From: Tomocerus qinae
Lineage: Eukaryota; Arthropoda; Collembola; Entomobryomorpha; Tomoceridae
Assembly: GCA_020055645.1 (NCBI GenBank)
Contig: CM034546.1
Location: 81,902,001 to 81,966,000 of the forward strand
Length of the DNA stretch: 64,000 nucleotides
Direction of reading: 5' to 3'
Made by a program: the position numbers and the translations under genes. This document shows, piece after piece, positions 26,823 to 37,329 of this stretch. The notes below the pieces were generated by a model. The model was not told where the DNA came from and made no database searches. It saw only the letters and a list, made by a program, of their open reading frames with translations. Every line of letters begins with the position of its first letter. Position 1 is the stretch's first letter.

Positions 26823-26985
26823 CTTCCTTGGAGCAAAAATAATTTGTGATTTGTGTGCTAATGTATTTTTGTTCATTTTCTAGTTTTCTAATTCTATGTT
26901 ATGCTGTATCAATTTTGTCTATTCTTTTAAGCATTCTGTTTAATTTGATGTATGTTGAAACCCGTCGTTTTCAAGGTGGGCGGAA

Positions 26986-27689
26986 TGTTGGAGCCATATT
27001 TCACATAATATGTATTCATCATATCCACAACGTATTTTGTCCTATTCAATTGTGTTATGCATTTTACTGCTCCTTACTGACCACGCACCACGTGCTCAGT
27101 AAATTACTGAGCACGTGGTTATTGGGTAGTAAGTAGTTGAGTTGAAATGTTTCTCATCTATATCTGTTCTAGGCATACAATGTCTGCAGTACATTGTAAG
27201 CCATCTATTATTCTTTTGTCAAACTCTTTCAGTACTTAGTTGTATCTAACTTTAGTCGTTGCAATAGGCTAAATCTTTGTACTTTTAACCAATAGAAAGT
27301 TAGATTTAGCCGTTAATCTAATTCTAAGCATTCTTTCAAGTTCAGTGTGAACTTGTTCTTTCTAGATTCAGTTGCGTGCCGTGCCGGCTCCAGTAAGTGT
27401 CTACTTTTGTGTTCTTCTCTACACTTTCGTTTCTGGACGGCATTTTCGGTCTTTCTTGACCTTTCTTTCTTTGAATTAATTGTGTGATTGTGCTTTAGTT
27501 CGTAATAAATAGTATTTAAGCAAAATACTAGTATTCAATAGTACACATTTATTAAAAACACACACAATTAGGCACGCATCGTCATATGAATCTTGTCATT
27601 CATCAACCCGCACCGCTATCATCATCAACCTGACACTACCACTGCCCAAGGCATCAAAACTCAGCATTTTTAACGGTCACTCGTCATCA
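26986..27689 (+). repeat. 3' LTR of the BEL/Pao element
   Basis: 704 bp, TG...CA bounded and preceded by a purine-rich tract. It differs from the 5' LTR at about seven positions (for example CATCATATCC against CATTATATCC, and the terminal TCATCA against TCAACA). It has the same CACGTG palindrome at 27087-27119 and AATAAA near 27505. It is uninterrupted and so serves as reference for the HINE insertion in the 5' LTR. Confidence 0.9.
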
Positions 27690-27840
27690 CTTTGTCACAG
27701 GTCCATAGGCAATGTTTTTGCCAAGTTTAGTTGAAATCCATCAATGTCTTCAAAAGTAATCGTGTAAACGGACGCACGCACGGACGGACGGACGGACGGA
27801 CGGACTGTGCGATTCTATAAGCTGCCTTTTCAGGCGAGCT

Positions 27841-28329
27841 AATAACGAGATTAATTAAAATAACGAGGTTAATTAAAATAACGAGGTTAATTAAAATAAC
27901 GAGGTTAATTAAAATAACGAGGTTAATTAAAATCACGAGGTTAATTAAAATAACGAGGTTAATTAAAATAACGAGGTTAATTAAAATCACGAGGTTAATT
28001 AAAATAACGAGGTTAATTAAAATAACGAGGTTAATTAAAATAACGAGGTTAATTAAAATAACGAGGTTAATTAAAATAACGAGGTTAATTAAAATCACGA
28101 GGTTAATTAAAATAACGAGGTTAATTAAAATAACGAGGTTAATTAAAATCACGAGGTTAATTAAAATAACGAGGTTAATTAAAATCACGAGGTTAATTAA
28201 AATAACGAGGTTAATTAAAATAACGAGGTTAATTAAAATAACGAGGTTAATTAAAATAACGAGGTTAATTAAAATAACGAGGTTAATTAAAATAACGAGG
28301 TTAATTAAAATAACGAGGTTAATTAAAAT
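27841..28329. repeat. 18-bp minisatellite A (AACGAGGTTAATTAAAAT)n
   Basis: About 27 near-identical 18-bp units containing TTAATTAA. Occasional AATCACGAGG variants recur. The period is a multiple of three, so an open frame runs through the minus strand as a repeating LINLVI hexapeptide. That is a by-product of the repeat and I do not call it a gene. Confidence 0.95.
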
Positions 28330-28467
28330 AGGCTTTGTCACAGGTCCATAGGCAATGTTTTTGCCAAGTTTAGTTGAAATCCATCAATGTCTTCAAAATT
28401 TATCGTGTAAACGGACGGACGGACGGACGGACTGTGCGATTCTATAAGCTGCCTATTCAGGCGAGCT
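28330..28467 (+). repeat. Truncated HINE 3' end block
   Basis: 138 bp from AGGCTTTGTCACAGGTCC through (GGAC)n to TCAGGCGAGCT, lacking start and core. Similar blocks follow the other 18-bp arrays (30188-30325 and 31866-32002), so array plus block is amplified as a unit. They also preserve the uninterrupted target site of the BEL element. Confidence 0.85.
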
Positions 28468-28471
28468 AAAA

Positions 28472-29465
28472 CCTACAGCAAGCCGCAACAGAAGCTCGCC
28501 TGAGTAAAAGGGACCGTGTGCACATTTTGGTATATCAATTGTGGAAATAATTATGATTTTGATTAATAAAGTGAACACTAATTCAAATAAGTTTAGTATA
28601 ATTCATTATCCAAAATAAAAACCAACAGCAAATCAAAATAGATTGATGTTGACTATCAAAATCACCAGAAAATCAAAATACCTAGATTATTATTGAGTAT
28701 CATAATAAACAAATTCAAAATTGATTCACACTCAGTATTAAAATCAACAGAAATTCAAAACTGATTGCTATTGATTATCAAAATCCACAGAAAATCAAAA
28801 TTGATTAATTTTAAGTATCAAAATCAAAAGAAAATCAAAATTGATTAATTTTGAGTATCATAATCAACAGAAAATCAAAATTGATTAATATTGAGTGTCA
28901 AAATCGAAAGAAAATCAAAAATAATTAATACTGAGTGTTAAAATTAACAGAAAATCTAAATTGATAAAAATTGTGTATTAATATCAACAGAAAATCAAAG
29001 TTGATTAATGTAAATTATGAAAATCAATATAAAATCAAAGTACATTAATAATAACTATGAAATACAAAAACAATTGAAAAAGATTGGTTTTGATCCCATA
29101 ACAAGTTTTTACCAATTTTAGTGGCTTTACTATAAAATTTAAAAGTCGCTAGAAGCGGTATGATATATTTTATACTATCGTGCTAACAATTTATAGTTTT
29201 ATAGGAAACGCAATTGAACTTTTGATGTCCATTTTATGCTACTTTTTTACATTGGCTATCAAAATGAAGACAAAGTGAGCGCGCGGCTTCTCAGTAACAT
29301 ATTGACCGATTTAAACCAAAATGAATAGGGTTCGTCACCGGTCTATAGGCATTGTTTTTGCTAAGTTTGGTCAACTTCCGTTTTTGACTTCAGAAGTTAC
29401 AGTGTTGGCGAACGGACGGACGGACGGACTGTGCGGTTCAATAAGCTCGCTTCCTCAGGCGAGCT
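28472..29465 (+). mobile_element. HINE-like element, copy 6
   Basis: A 994-bp copy with start block, short degenerate core, a conserved tail and (GGAC)n ending in TCAGGCGAGCT. It is nearly identical to 30330-31323 and, apart from the nested insertion, to 32007-34849. The three are products of a recent tandem amplification of element plus 18-bp array. Confidence 0.8.
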
Positions 29466-30187
29466 AAACCGAGGTTAATTAAAATAACGAGGTTAATTAA
29501 AATAACGAGATTAATTAAAATAGCGAGGTTAATTAAAATAACGAGGTTAATTAAAATAACGAGGTTAATTAAAATAACGAGGTTAATTAAAATAACGAGG
29601 TTAATTAAAATAACGAGGTTAATTAAAATAACGAGGTTAATTAAAATAACGAGGTTAATTAAAATAACGAGGTTAATTAAAATAACGAGGTTAATTAAAA
29701 TAACGAGGTTAATTAAAATAACGAGGTTAATTAAAATAACGAGGTTAATTAAAATAACGAGGTTAATTAAAATAACGAGGTTAATTAAAATAACGAGGTT
29801 AATTAAAATAACGAGGTTAATTAAAATAACGAGGTTAATTAAAATAACGAGGTTAATTAAAATAACGAGGTTAATTAAAATAACGAGGTTAATTAAAATA
29901 ACGAGGTTAATTAAAATAACGAGGTTAATTAAAATAACGAGGTTAATTAAAATAACGAGGTTAATTAAAATCACGAGGTTAATTAAAATAACGAGGTTAA
30001 TTATAATAACGAGGTTAATTAAAATCACGAGGTTAATTAAAATAACGAGGTTAATTAAAATAACGAGGTTAATTAAAATAACGAGGTTAATTAAAATAAC
30101 GAGGTTAATTAAAATAACGAGGTTAATTAAAATAACGAGGTTAATAAAAATAACGAGGTTAATTAAAATAACGAGGTTAATTAAAAT
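29466..30187. repeat. 18-bp minisatellite B
   Basis: About 40 units of the same 18-bp repeat as array A, with a few AATCACGAGG variants near 29970 and 30025. The longest of the three arrays. It gives a 253-codon minus-strand frame of LINLVI repeats, rejected as coding. Confidence 0.95.
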
Positions 30188-30325
30188 AGGCTTTGTCACA
30201 GGTCCATAGGCAATGTTTTTGCCAAGTTTAGTTGAAATCCATCAATGTCTTCAAAATTTATCGTGTAAACGGACGGACGGACGGACGGACTGTGCGATTC
30301 TATAAGCTGCCTATTCAGGCGAGCT
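30188..30325 (+). repeat. Truncated HINE 3' end block
   Basis: Near-identical to 28330-28467 and in the same position after an 18-bp array. Confidence 0.85.
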
Positions 30326-30329
30326 AAAA

Positions 30330-31323
30330 CCTACAGCAAGCCGCAACAGAAGCTCGCCTGAGTAAAAGGGACCGTGTGCACATTTTGGTATATCAATTGT
30401 GGAAATAATTATGATTTTGATTAATAAAGTGAACACTAATTCAAATAAGTTTAGTATAATTCATTATCCAAAATAAAAACCAACAGCAAATCAAAATAGA
30501 TTGATGTTGACTATCAAAATCACCAGAAAATCAAAATACCTAGATTATTATTGAGTATCATAATAAACAAATTCAAAATTGATTCACACTCAGTATTAAA
30601 ATCAACAGAAATTCAAAACTGATTGCTATTGATTATCAAAATCCACAGAAAATCAAAATTGATTAATTTTAAGTATCAAAATCAAAAGAAAATCAAAATT
30701 GATTAATTTTGAGTATCATAATCAACAGAAAATCAAAATTGATTAATATTGAGTGTCAAAATCGAAAGAAAATCAAAAATAATTAATACTGAGTGTTAAA
30801 ATTAACAGAAAATCTAAATTGATAAAAATTGTGTATTAATATCAACAGAAAATCAAAGTTGATTAATGTAAATTATGAAAATCAATATAAAATCAAAGTA
30901 CATTAATAATAACTATGAAATACAAAAACAATTGAAAAAGATTGGTTTTGATCCCATAACAAGTTTTTACCAATTTTAGTGGCTTTACTATAAAATTTAA
31001 AAGTCGCTAGAAGCGGTATGATATATTTTATACTATCGTGCTAACAATTTATAGTTTTATAGGAAACGCAATTGAACTTTTGATGTCCATTTTATGCTAC
31101 TTTTTTACATTGGCTATCAAAATGAAGACAAAGTGAGGGCGCGGCTTCTCAGCAACATATTGACCGATTTAAACCAAAATGAATAGGGTTCGTCACCGGT
31201 CTATAGGCATTGTTTTTGCTAAGTTTGGTCAACTTCCGTTTTTGACTTCAGAAGTTACAGTGTTGGCGAACGGACGGACGGACGGACTGTGCGGTTCAAT
31301 AAGCTCGCTTCCTCAGGCGAGCT
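30330..31323 (+). mobile_element. HINE-like element, copy 7
   Basis: 994 bp, near-identical to copy 6 including the degenerate core and (GGAC)n, with rare substitutions such as GAGGGCGCGG for GAGCGCGCGG near 31136. Confidence 0.8.
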
Positions 31324-31865
31324 AAACCGAGGTTAATTAAAATAACGAGATTAATTAAAATAGCGAGGTTAATTAAAATAACGAGGTTAATTAAAATAAC
31401 GAGGTTAATTAAAATAACGAGGTTAATTAAAATAACGAGGTTAATTAAAATAACGAGGTTAATTAAAATAACGAGGTTAATTAAAATAACGAGGTTAATT
31501 AAAATAACGAGGTTAATTAAAATAACGAGGTTAATTAAAATAACGAGGTTAATTAAAATAACGAGGTTGATTAAAATAACGAGGTTAATTAAAATAACGA
31601 GGTTAATTAAAATAACGAGGTTAATTAAAATAACGAGGTTAATTAAAATAACGAGGTTAATTAAAGTAACGAGGTTATTTAAATAACGAGGTTAATTAAA
31701 ATAACGAGGTTAATTAAAATAACGAGGTTAATTAAAATAACGAGGTTAATTAAAATAACGAGGTTAATTAAAATAACGAGGTTAATTAAAATAACGAGGT
31801 TAATTAAAACAACGAGGTTAATTAAAACAACGAGGTTAATTAAAATAACGAGGTTAATTAAAATA
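31324..31865. repeat. 18-bp minisatellite C
   Basis: About 30 units. One GGTTATTTAAATAACG unit near 31670 links the 18-bp family to the 17-bp repeat at 1001-1107. Confidence 0.95.
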
Positions 31866-32002
31866 GGCTTTGTCACAGGTCCATAGGCAATGTTTTTGCC
31901 AAGTTTAGTTGAAATCCATCAATGTCTTCAAAATTTATCGTGTAAACGGACGGACGGACGGACGGACTGTGCGATTCTATAAGCTGCCTATTCAGGCGAG
32001 CT
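31866..32002 (+). repeat. Truncated HINE 3' end block
   Basis: Third copy of the array-associated 3' block, ending TCAGGCGAGCT and followed by AAAA and copy 8. Confidence 0.85.
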
Positions 32003-32240
32003 AAAACCTACAGCAAGCCGTAACAGAAGCTCGCCTGAGTAAAAGGGACCGTGTGCACATTTTTGGTATATCAATTGTGGAAATAATTATGATTTTGATT
32101 AATAAAGTGAACACTAATTCAAATAAGTTTAGTATAATTCATTATCCAAAATAAAAACCAACAGCAAATCAAAATAGATTGAGGTTGACTATCAAAATCA
32201 CCAGAAAATCAAAATACCTAGATTATTATTGAGTATCAAA

Positions 32241-34072
32241 GGGGAGAAGCATTTGAGACAGCAAAGGAGAAGCACGGTGACCTTCGACGCTCTTCAAAGA
32301 GCGAAAGTACAGTTATTATAAGACGACATTAGCTCCTGCCTAGTTGCAAAGGAGCACTGGTATATTTAAAAAGAGTAGACAAGCACAAAACAATCATGAG
32401 CCAGAACGTAATTAAAGTGATAGCGAAAAAAGACACACAGGAGGAAATATTTAAAAAGCTATCAACTGACGAGAAATTAGTGTTACTGTTTAACAAACTA
32501 ATAGAAATAAGTGAGATTGGGAAAGTGTGGAAAGAGGAAGTACAAGAATCTGGGAATGAAAAAATACAGACTTCAGACGAACAAGATATCTCAAATGAGA
32601 AAACACTTGGAGAACATGACCTAAGGAATAGCCAAAATTGGAGAATGAGTCTCCAAAAAGAAGAAAAAGAAACGATAACTAAGGATAAGATATGTAGACA
32701 AGAGAAAACTGGACAGAAACTTAAAACCACGAGGGACATGAGGCGAGGAAGAAGAAAGAGGAGGAGAAGACTAAATTTTGAGAGGAGGACGAAAAGAAGG
32801 GAGAAAATGAAACCCCGAGGTACAGGCAAGATTTGGAGAACCGAAAACCGATGGCAGGCGTATTGAAACAACCAACTGACGATTATTGTACACAAATAAA
32901 AAGATAAGCAATTACGTATTTTTTAGTTAAATTTATATCTTTAAATCATTGCAAAGCATTCGATTATTGATTTAAGACATTTTGGTGCGTTGTTAAAATG
33001 TCTAATGTTTTAAATTCTAGACTTTAACAATCAAAATTTAAAAGAAAAGTATTATAATTAAGAATATAGAAATATACGGGACACAGTGTCTGATGACGTG
33101 TAACAGGATGAGTTGGCCGTGAAGGGGAAAAAATAATTCCAGCATAATTACAGCGTAGGAGGATATGTGTCAGCAACATATATACATATATATAAATATA
33201 TATATATAATGGACTTTCTGATATAAGAAAGAATGTCAAGATAAAGAATCAGGGGAAATTAATTTGTCTAAATTCCAAAAGGAAACAGCCGCAAATACAC
33301 AGACAGTTTGTGAAATGTGTAAGTATATATAGCAACTAAGCACACAATTGTTAAGTAGGTAGATCGTAATTAAAAGTCGTAATTAAACAATCAAAAATGT
33401 AGTCATATACGTAAATAGCACAGTGTATCTTATGTGAACTGCAGAGTAAGTAAAAATATGTAACAAGCCTTGTTTCGATTTAAAGTGTCAGTAAATCTAA
33501 TAATTTTTAAGTAGTGATAATTAAGTGCAAGTGATAAAGCTAAATGCTGTAGACTTTCAGTATAATGTGCTGTGCATGTAAGCAATGAACAGCTGAAAGA
33601 AGCTGATGTGTCATATTATAATGTGTCAGTAATAATATAGGTATATAGTCATAGCTTATAATTGAGCTTGGTATATAGCATACATACATAATAGTGCAAT
33701 AAGTAATAGTTTATTACAATGCAAGAAGAATTCTTTCTTGTGTTGGTTTATGGTGTCAGCGAATTCGATAATTTTCTTTTAAATAGTAGTAATAAAGTTT
33801 AAGTGTTCTACTGAAGAACTAAAAGGACCAGATATGTCATAATATAATGTGTTATTTATAATATATGTATATTATAATTATAGTGTATAATATAGCGTAG
33901 TACATAGCATACATACATAATAGTGTAATATGTAATAGATTATTCCATTGTAATAATACAATACCATAATGCAAATTATAAAGCTGTATGATAAACATGT
34001 AACCAAATTATGGGTCCATGGGCGAAAGCCCGTAAGAACCGTCAGTTATTAATAAAAAAAAATAAAAAAAAA
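32241..34072 (+). mobile_element. Non-LTR retrotransposon insertion with A-rich tail
   Basis: The insert is bounded by a perfect 16-bp target duplication, ATTATTGAGTATCAAA, at 32225-32240 and 34073-34088. It ends in an A-rich tail (about 34050-34072). Uninterrupted paralogous sites are at about 5586, 28684 and 30543. Duplication of this length plus a poly(A) tail is the signature of target-primed reverse transcription. It holds one short ORF1-like frame and no reverse transcriptase, so it is non-autonomous or internally deleted. The 3' part has two imperfect ~225-bp repeats sharing ATAGCATACATACATAATAG (near 33675 and 33905), and a GGGCGAAAGCCC hairpin lies near 34020 just before the tail. 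Confidence 0.85.
32396..32866 (+). CDS. Short basic ORF1-like protein of the non-LTR element
   Basis: A 156-aa frame starting 155 bp into the insertion. The first 60 residues are Lys/Glu/Leu-rich and likely helical. Residues about 120-145 are strongly basic (MRRGRRKRRRR, then more Arg/Lys), suiting nucleic-acid binding. There is no zinc knuckle or RRM that I can recognise. ORF1 proteins of LINEs bind RNA, and position and charge fit that role, but family membership is not shown. The opposite-strand frame 32329-32895 is a shadow. Confidence 0.5.
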   Translation: MSQNVIKVIAKKDTQEEIFKKLSTDEKLVLLFNKLIEISEIGKVWKEEVQESGNEKIQTSDEQDISNEKTLGEHDLRNSQNWRMSLQKEEKETITKDKICRQEKTGQKLKTTRDMRRGRRKRRRRLNFERRTKRREKMKPRGTGKIWRTENRWQAY

Positions 34073-34910
34073 ATTATTGAGTATCAAAATAAACAAATTC
34101 AAAATTGATTCACACTCAGTATTAAAATCAACAGAAATTCAAAACTGATTGCTATTGATTATCAAAATCCACAGAAAATCAAAATTGATTAATTTTAAGT
34201 ATCAAAATCAAAAGAAAATCAAAATTGATTAATTTTGAGTATCATAATCAACAGAAAATCAAAATTGATTAATATTGAGTGTCAAAATCGAAAGAAAATC
34301 AAAAATAATTAATACTGAGTGTTAAAATTAACAGAAAATCTAAATTGATAAAAATTGTGTATTAATATCAACAGAAAATCAAAGTTGATTAATGTAAATT
34401 ATGAAAATCAATATAAAATCAAAGTACATTAATAATAACTATGAAATACAAAAACAATTGAAAAAGATTGGTTTTGATCCCATAACAAGTTTTTACCAAT
34501 TTTAGTGGCTTTACTATAAAATTTAAAAGTCGCTAGAAGCGGTATGATATATTTTATACTATCGTGCTAACAATTTATAGTTTTATAGGAAACGCAATTG
34601 AACTTTTGATGTCCATTTTATGCTAATTTTTTACATTGGCTATCAAAATGAAGACAAAGTGAGCGCGCGGCTTCTCAGCAACATATTGACCGATTTAAAC
34701 CAAAATGAATAGGGTTCGTCACCGGTCTATAGGCATTGTTTTTGCTAAGTTTGGTCAACTTCCGTTTTTGACTTCAGAAGTTACAGTGTTGGCGAACGGA
34801 CGGACGGACGGACTGTGCGGTTCAATAAGCTCGCTTCCTCAGGCGAGCTAAACCGAGGTTAATTAAAATAACGAGGTTAATTAAAATAACGAGATTAATT
34901 AAAATAGCGA

Positions 34911-35037
34911 TGGGATAGTACAAAATATTAAATGCCGCTTCGACCAAATTATAATAAATTAAATAAAACCGGAAAATACCTATTGTAGGACGAAAATAAA
35001 TCTATTTCGCATTTATATGCAAATAGATAGTTAAAGC
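34911..35037 (-). repeat. Reversed HINE tail fragment
   Basis: The complement of this stretch matches the HINE tail at about 22580-22720 (GGGATAGTACAAAATATTAAATGC on this strand). It directly joins the last 18-bp units, so the block ends in an inversion junction. Confidence 0.7.
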
Positions 35038-35208
35038 ACAATATCCGGTTTGGCTGGACTTTCCGGCCCGATAGACCATTGTTTATATTTAAAACGCATT
35101 GTCGGGTTCGGGCCCATGGAAATGTTAAGTGACGTTATATAGTAAAAAAAGTATTTCACCTATGGTAACCACTTTTTGATGATAAACAGAAGTATTGTAT
35201 TCTGAAGC

Positions 35209-36790
35209 CAACACAGGGCTGTATAGTACCCATCCTCGCCCTGTTAAGGGGGCTGTTCCTGATTTAATTCGAAAGTTTGAAATATTTCGAAATTCAAACA
35301 AAAATATGCATTTAATGTTAGCCGAAACCCATAGCCCTACCAACCGACAACCTAACTGCATACGGAGGTATGCAAAATGCAAACACTCGACAGTAGTGCA
35401 ATACTCAAAATAACAAATATTTACACCCAAGTTCTTAATTTTGAATGGGATGTGTAGCTGTTTAACAATGGGAGCCAATACCAGCAGCCATCTGCAGAAT
35501 GTTCATGAATGTAGGCTCCTACCACTTTTGGTGATGCCAACAGGATGAGTTTTGTTTTGCTCTCCTTCTGCAGCTTCTCCCAGCTAAAAGTTAAAAGGTT
35601 GAGATAAGTTGGAGGCTAATACATTGAAATGCCTGTACAAAAATCTCGAGTACGGTTGAATGGTAGTAAAAAGTGTTAATGGAAATTTAAAGTACGGACC
35701 TAGACCTCGAACCCAAGGCTCTTTGCTCTTTGTTAATTTTCAAAATGTGGCTTTGTGACCGAGAAATCGGCACCGACATTTTCGCGCCATTAAAAAAACC
35801 CGTGCGAAAATCGGTTTTCGGGTCTACGGTATTCGGTTTTTGTGTCTACGGCTTTCGGGTCTCCGGTAGGTCCCTTCAATTTGTCGGATATTCATAACCT
35901 TAACATGCGGTCAAGTGTTTACATTTTTAAACTTTTTCATGAAACCTTCTTGACATTTGCTTCAAAATTAGCAAAAGTCCTGGCCCGATTTTCTAGTGTA
36001 GTACATGGTCGGAATGGCAAACGGATTGGCTAGGCTGCATCCGAAAAAATTATCGATATTCCTCCCAGTTTATATACATTTTATATTTTAAACTGTTGAA
36101 ATCTTGACAAAATTTGGACAAATGTTCAATCATTGCTGACGCCAAATCATTTAAGAAAATCGATGTAAACCAAATGTAAACATTTCGTTATTTTGAGTAT
36201 TGCACTACTGTCGAGTGTTTGCATATATCCGTATACAGGTAGCTTGTCGGTTGGTAGGGCTATGGGTTTCAGCTATGTATGTATGTTATATGGGGTACAC
36301 AGTGATAGTACTGGGCGCAGACCTCTTTACGGGCCTATTGCCAACTCCCTCAACACTGGTATTGTTTGTTAATTAATACCCGAGAAGCCAAAGGCTGTTA
36401 TTTACGAGTCACTGTTGTAGGACTGTTATCGGAAGTCTACTAGCCCAACGAAGACAGGTTATCCAAGCTACTCTCGTAGTCGAGACGAGGTATCCATGTG
36501 ATGGCGCTTGTATCTGCGGGCTCGTACTTGTCCTAATTCCATAATAACAACTCAAACACTCGCCTTTAAACAGCAGTCGGCCATTTCGCCCAGCAAAAGA
36601 ATAGAACTGATAATTAAAGCACGCATTGATTAGTCAGACCACTGAGTACTCTACCAAACCAACGTGGCTGGGCGGGTTTCGGCTAACATTAAAAGCATAT
36701 TTTGTTTGAATTCGAAATATTTCAAACTTTTGAATTAATTCAGGAACAGCCCCCTTAATATGGAGAGAACTTGTCGTATACAGCCCCTGT
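35209..36790. repeat. Fold-back repeat with ~200-bp inverted arms
   Basis: 35209-35414 (CAGGGCTGTATAG... to ...CAATACTCAAAATAAC) is repeated inverted at 36189-36275 plus 36674-36790, where the right arm is split by a 398-bp insert. Ends begin CAGGGCTGTATA and CAGGGGCTGTATA on opposite strands. I found no clear target duplication. The interior (35415-36188) has no recognisable gene. Part of it, around CCCGATTTTCTAGTGTAG (about 35975), resembles 63810-63840, so it is dispersed in the region. Confidence 0.6.
36276..36673 (-). mobile_element. Possible tRNA-derived SINE inserted in a fold-back arm
   Basis: The insert interrupts the arm between near-duplicate GGGTTTC(A/G)GCTA at 36264-36275 and 36674-36685. 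Read on the minus strand it starts GCCCAGCCACG with TGGTAGAGTAC, close to a tRNA box A, and ends with a short (ACAT)n-like tail. I could not find a convincing box B, so the SINE call is tentative. The duplicated-end evidence for an insertion is stronger. Confidence 0.4.
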
Positions 36791-37329
36791 ACGTTCACCT
36801 TTTGTTGCTGTGAGTCAAGAGATTAGAATTGTTACATTTGAGTTACTAGATTGGTAGATGACTATGGTAACTGAAAATCAGAAGGACGATTTATGACGTC
36901 ATTATCTGATTAGCACATTCAATTCGCCTTTGTGCCTGTATGTGCATATAAAATGTATAAAAGCTTAACTAAAAATTAGTTTCGACTGCAATATTTCCGA
37001 AACTAGAGATAGGAACCTCGTAAAACTTACGCATGTCCTTCATCAGTGTGCAATCTCTGACTGATCCAAATTTCATGAGATTCGGAGCTTGCAGTATATG
37101 TTTTTTTTAATTAATTGTTTCGGAATTTTTATTTTCCTATCTTAATACACAGTAAAGTTGTCTTCTTAAAAAATTAATTACTCAAGTTTCAGAGATAGGA
37201 ACTCGCTGATTTCTACATATATGAGGCTTAAATATGTAAGCATCAAGCACAAAAAATTTCAGCCCTATATTCGTTTGCAGTCACAATTTTTTAAAGGGCC
37301 GAACATTGCCCGTAATTCCGGATATATTG
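36791..37329. other. Intergenic, nothing recognised
   Basis: AT-rich, with two loosely similar stretches around AGAGATAGGAAC (about 37005 and 37192). No open frame or repeat of note. Confidence 0.5.

Larger units (their letters stand above)
22867..27689 (+). mobile_element. BEL/Pao-type LTR retrotransposon, gag only, full length with both LTRs
   Basis: Two 704-bp LTRs (TGTTGGAGCC...TCACTCGTCA(A/T)CA) bound the element. It is flanked by a 5-bp duplication CTTTG at 22862-22866 and 27690-27694. The uninterrupted target AATAGGCTTTGTCACAGGTCC is present at about 28327, 30186 and 31864. Between the LTRs lie a repetitive leader, one intact gag-like frame and a purine-rich AAGGTGGGCGGAA just before the 3' LTR. 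No protease, reverse transcriptase, RNase H or integrase is present, so mobilisation would need enzymes in trans. LTR divergence is about 1% by eye, so it is young. A HINE copy inserted later in the 5' LTR. Confidence 0.88.
7102..27840 (+). mobile_element. Giant HINE-like element, copy 5 (15.4-kb core, BEL insertion)
   Basis: The start block is at 7102 (CCTACGGCAAGCC, AGCTCGCCTGAGT). The core array runs about 7200-22555. The conserved tail begins about 22556, is broken at 22867-27689 by an LTR retrotransposon, resumes at 27690 with CTTTGTCACAGGTCC, and finishes with (GGAC)n and TCAGGCGAGCT at 27840. Without the LTR element the copy is about 15.9 kb, against 1-1.6 kb for its siblings. The growth is all in the core. 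Confidence 0.6.
32007..34849 (+). mobile_element. HINE-like element, copy 8, split by a non-LTR insertion
   Basis: The start block is at 32007 and the end block at 34849. Minus the 1848 bp of insertion and duplication, it is about 995 bp and matches copies 6 and 7. A few 18-bp units follow to 34911. Confidence 0.8.

Noticed and set aside
27727..31876. Long minus-strand frames of repeating LINLVI (204, 253 and 65 codons)
   Set aside because: They exist only because an 18-bp minisatellite has a period divisible by three. No start context, domain or non-repetitive coding sequence supports them.
32329..32895. 188-codon minus-strand frame, Phe/Leu/Ser-rich
   Set aside because: Antisense shadow of the A/G-rich ORF1-like frame on the plus strand. 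The insertion is plus-oriented by its A-rich tail.
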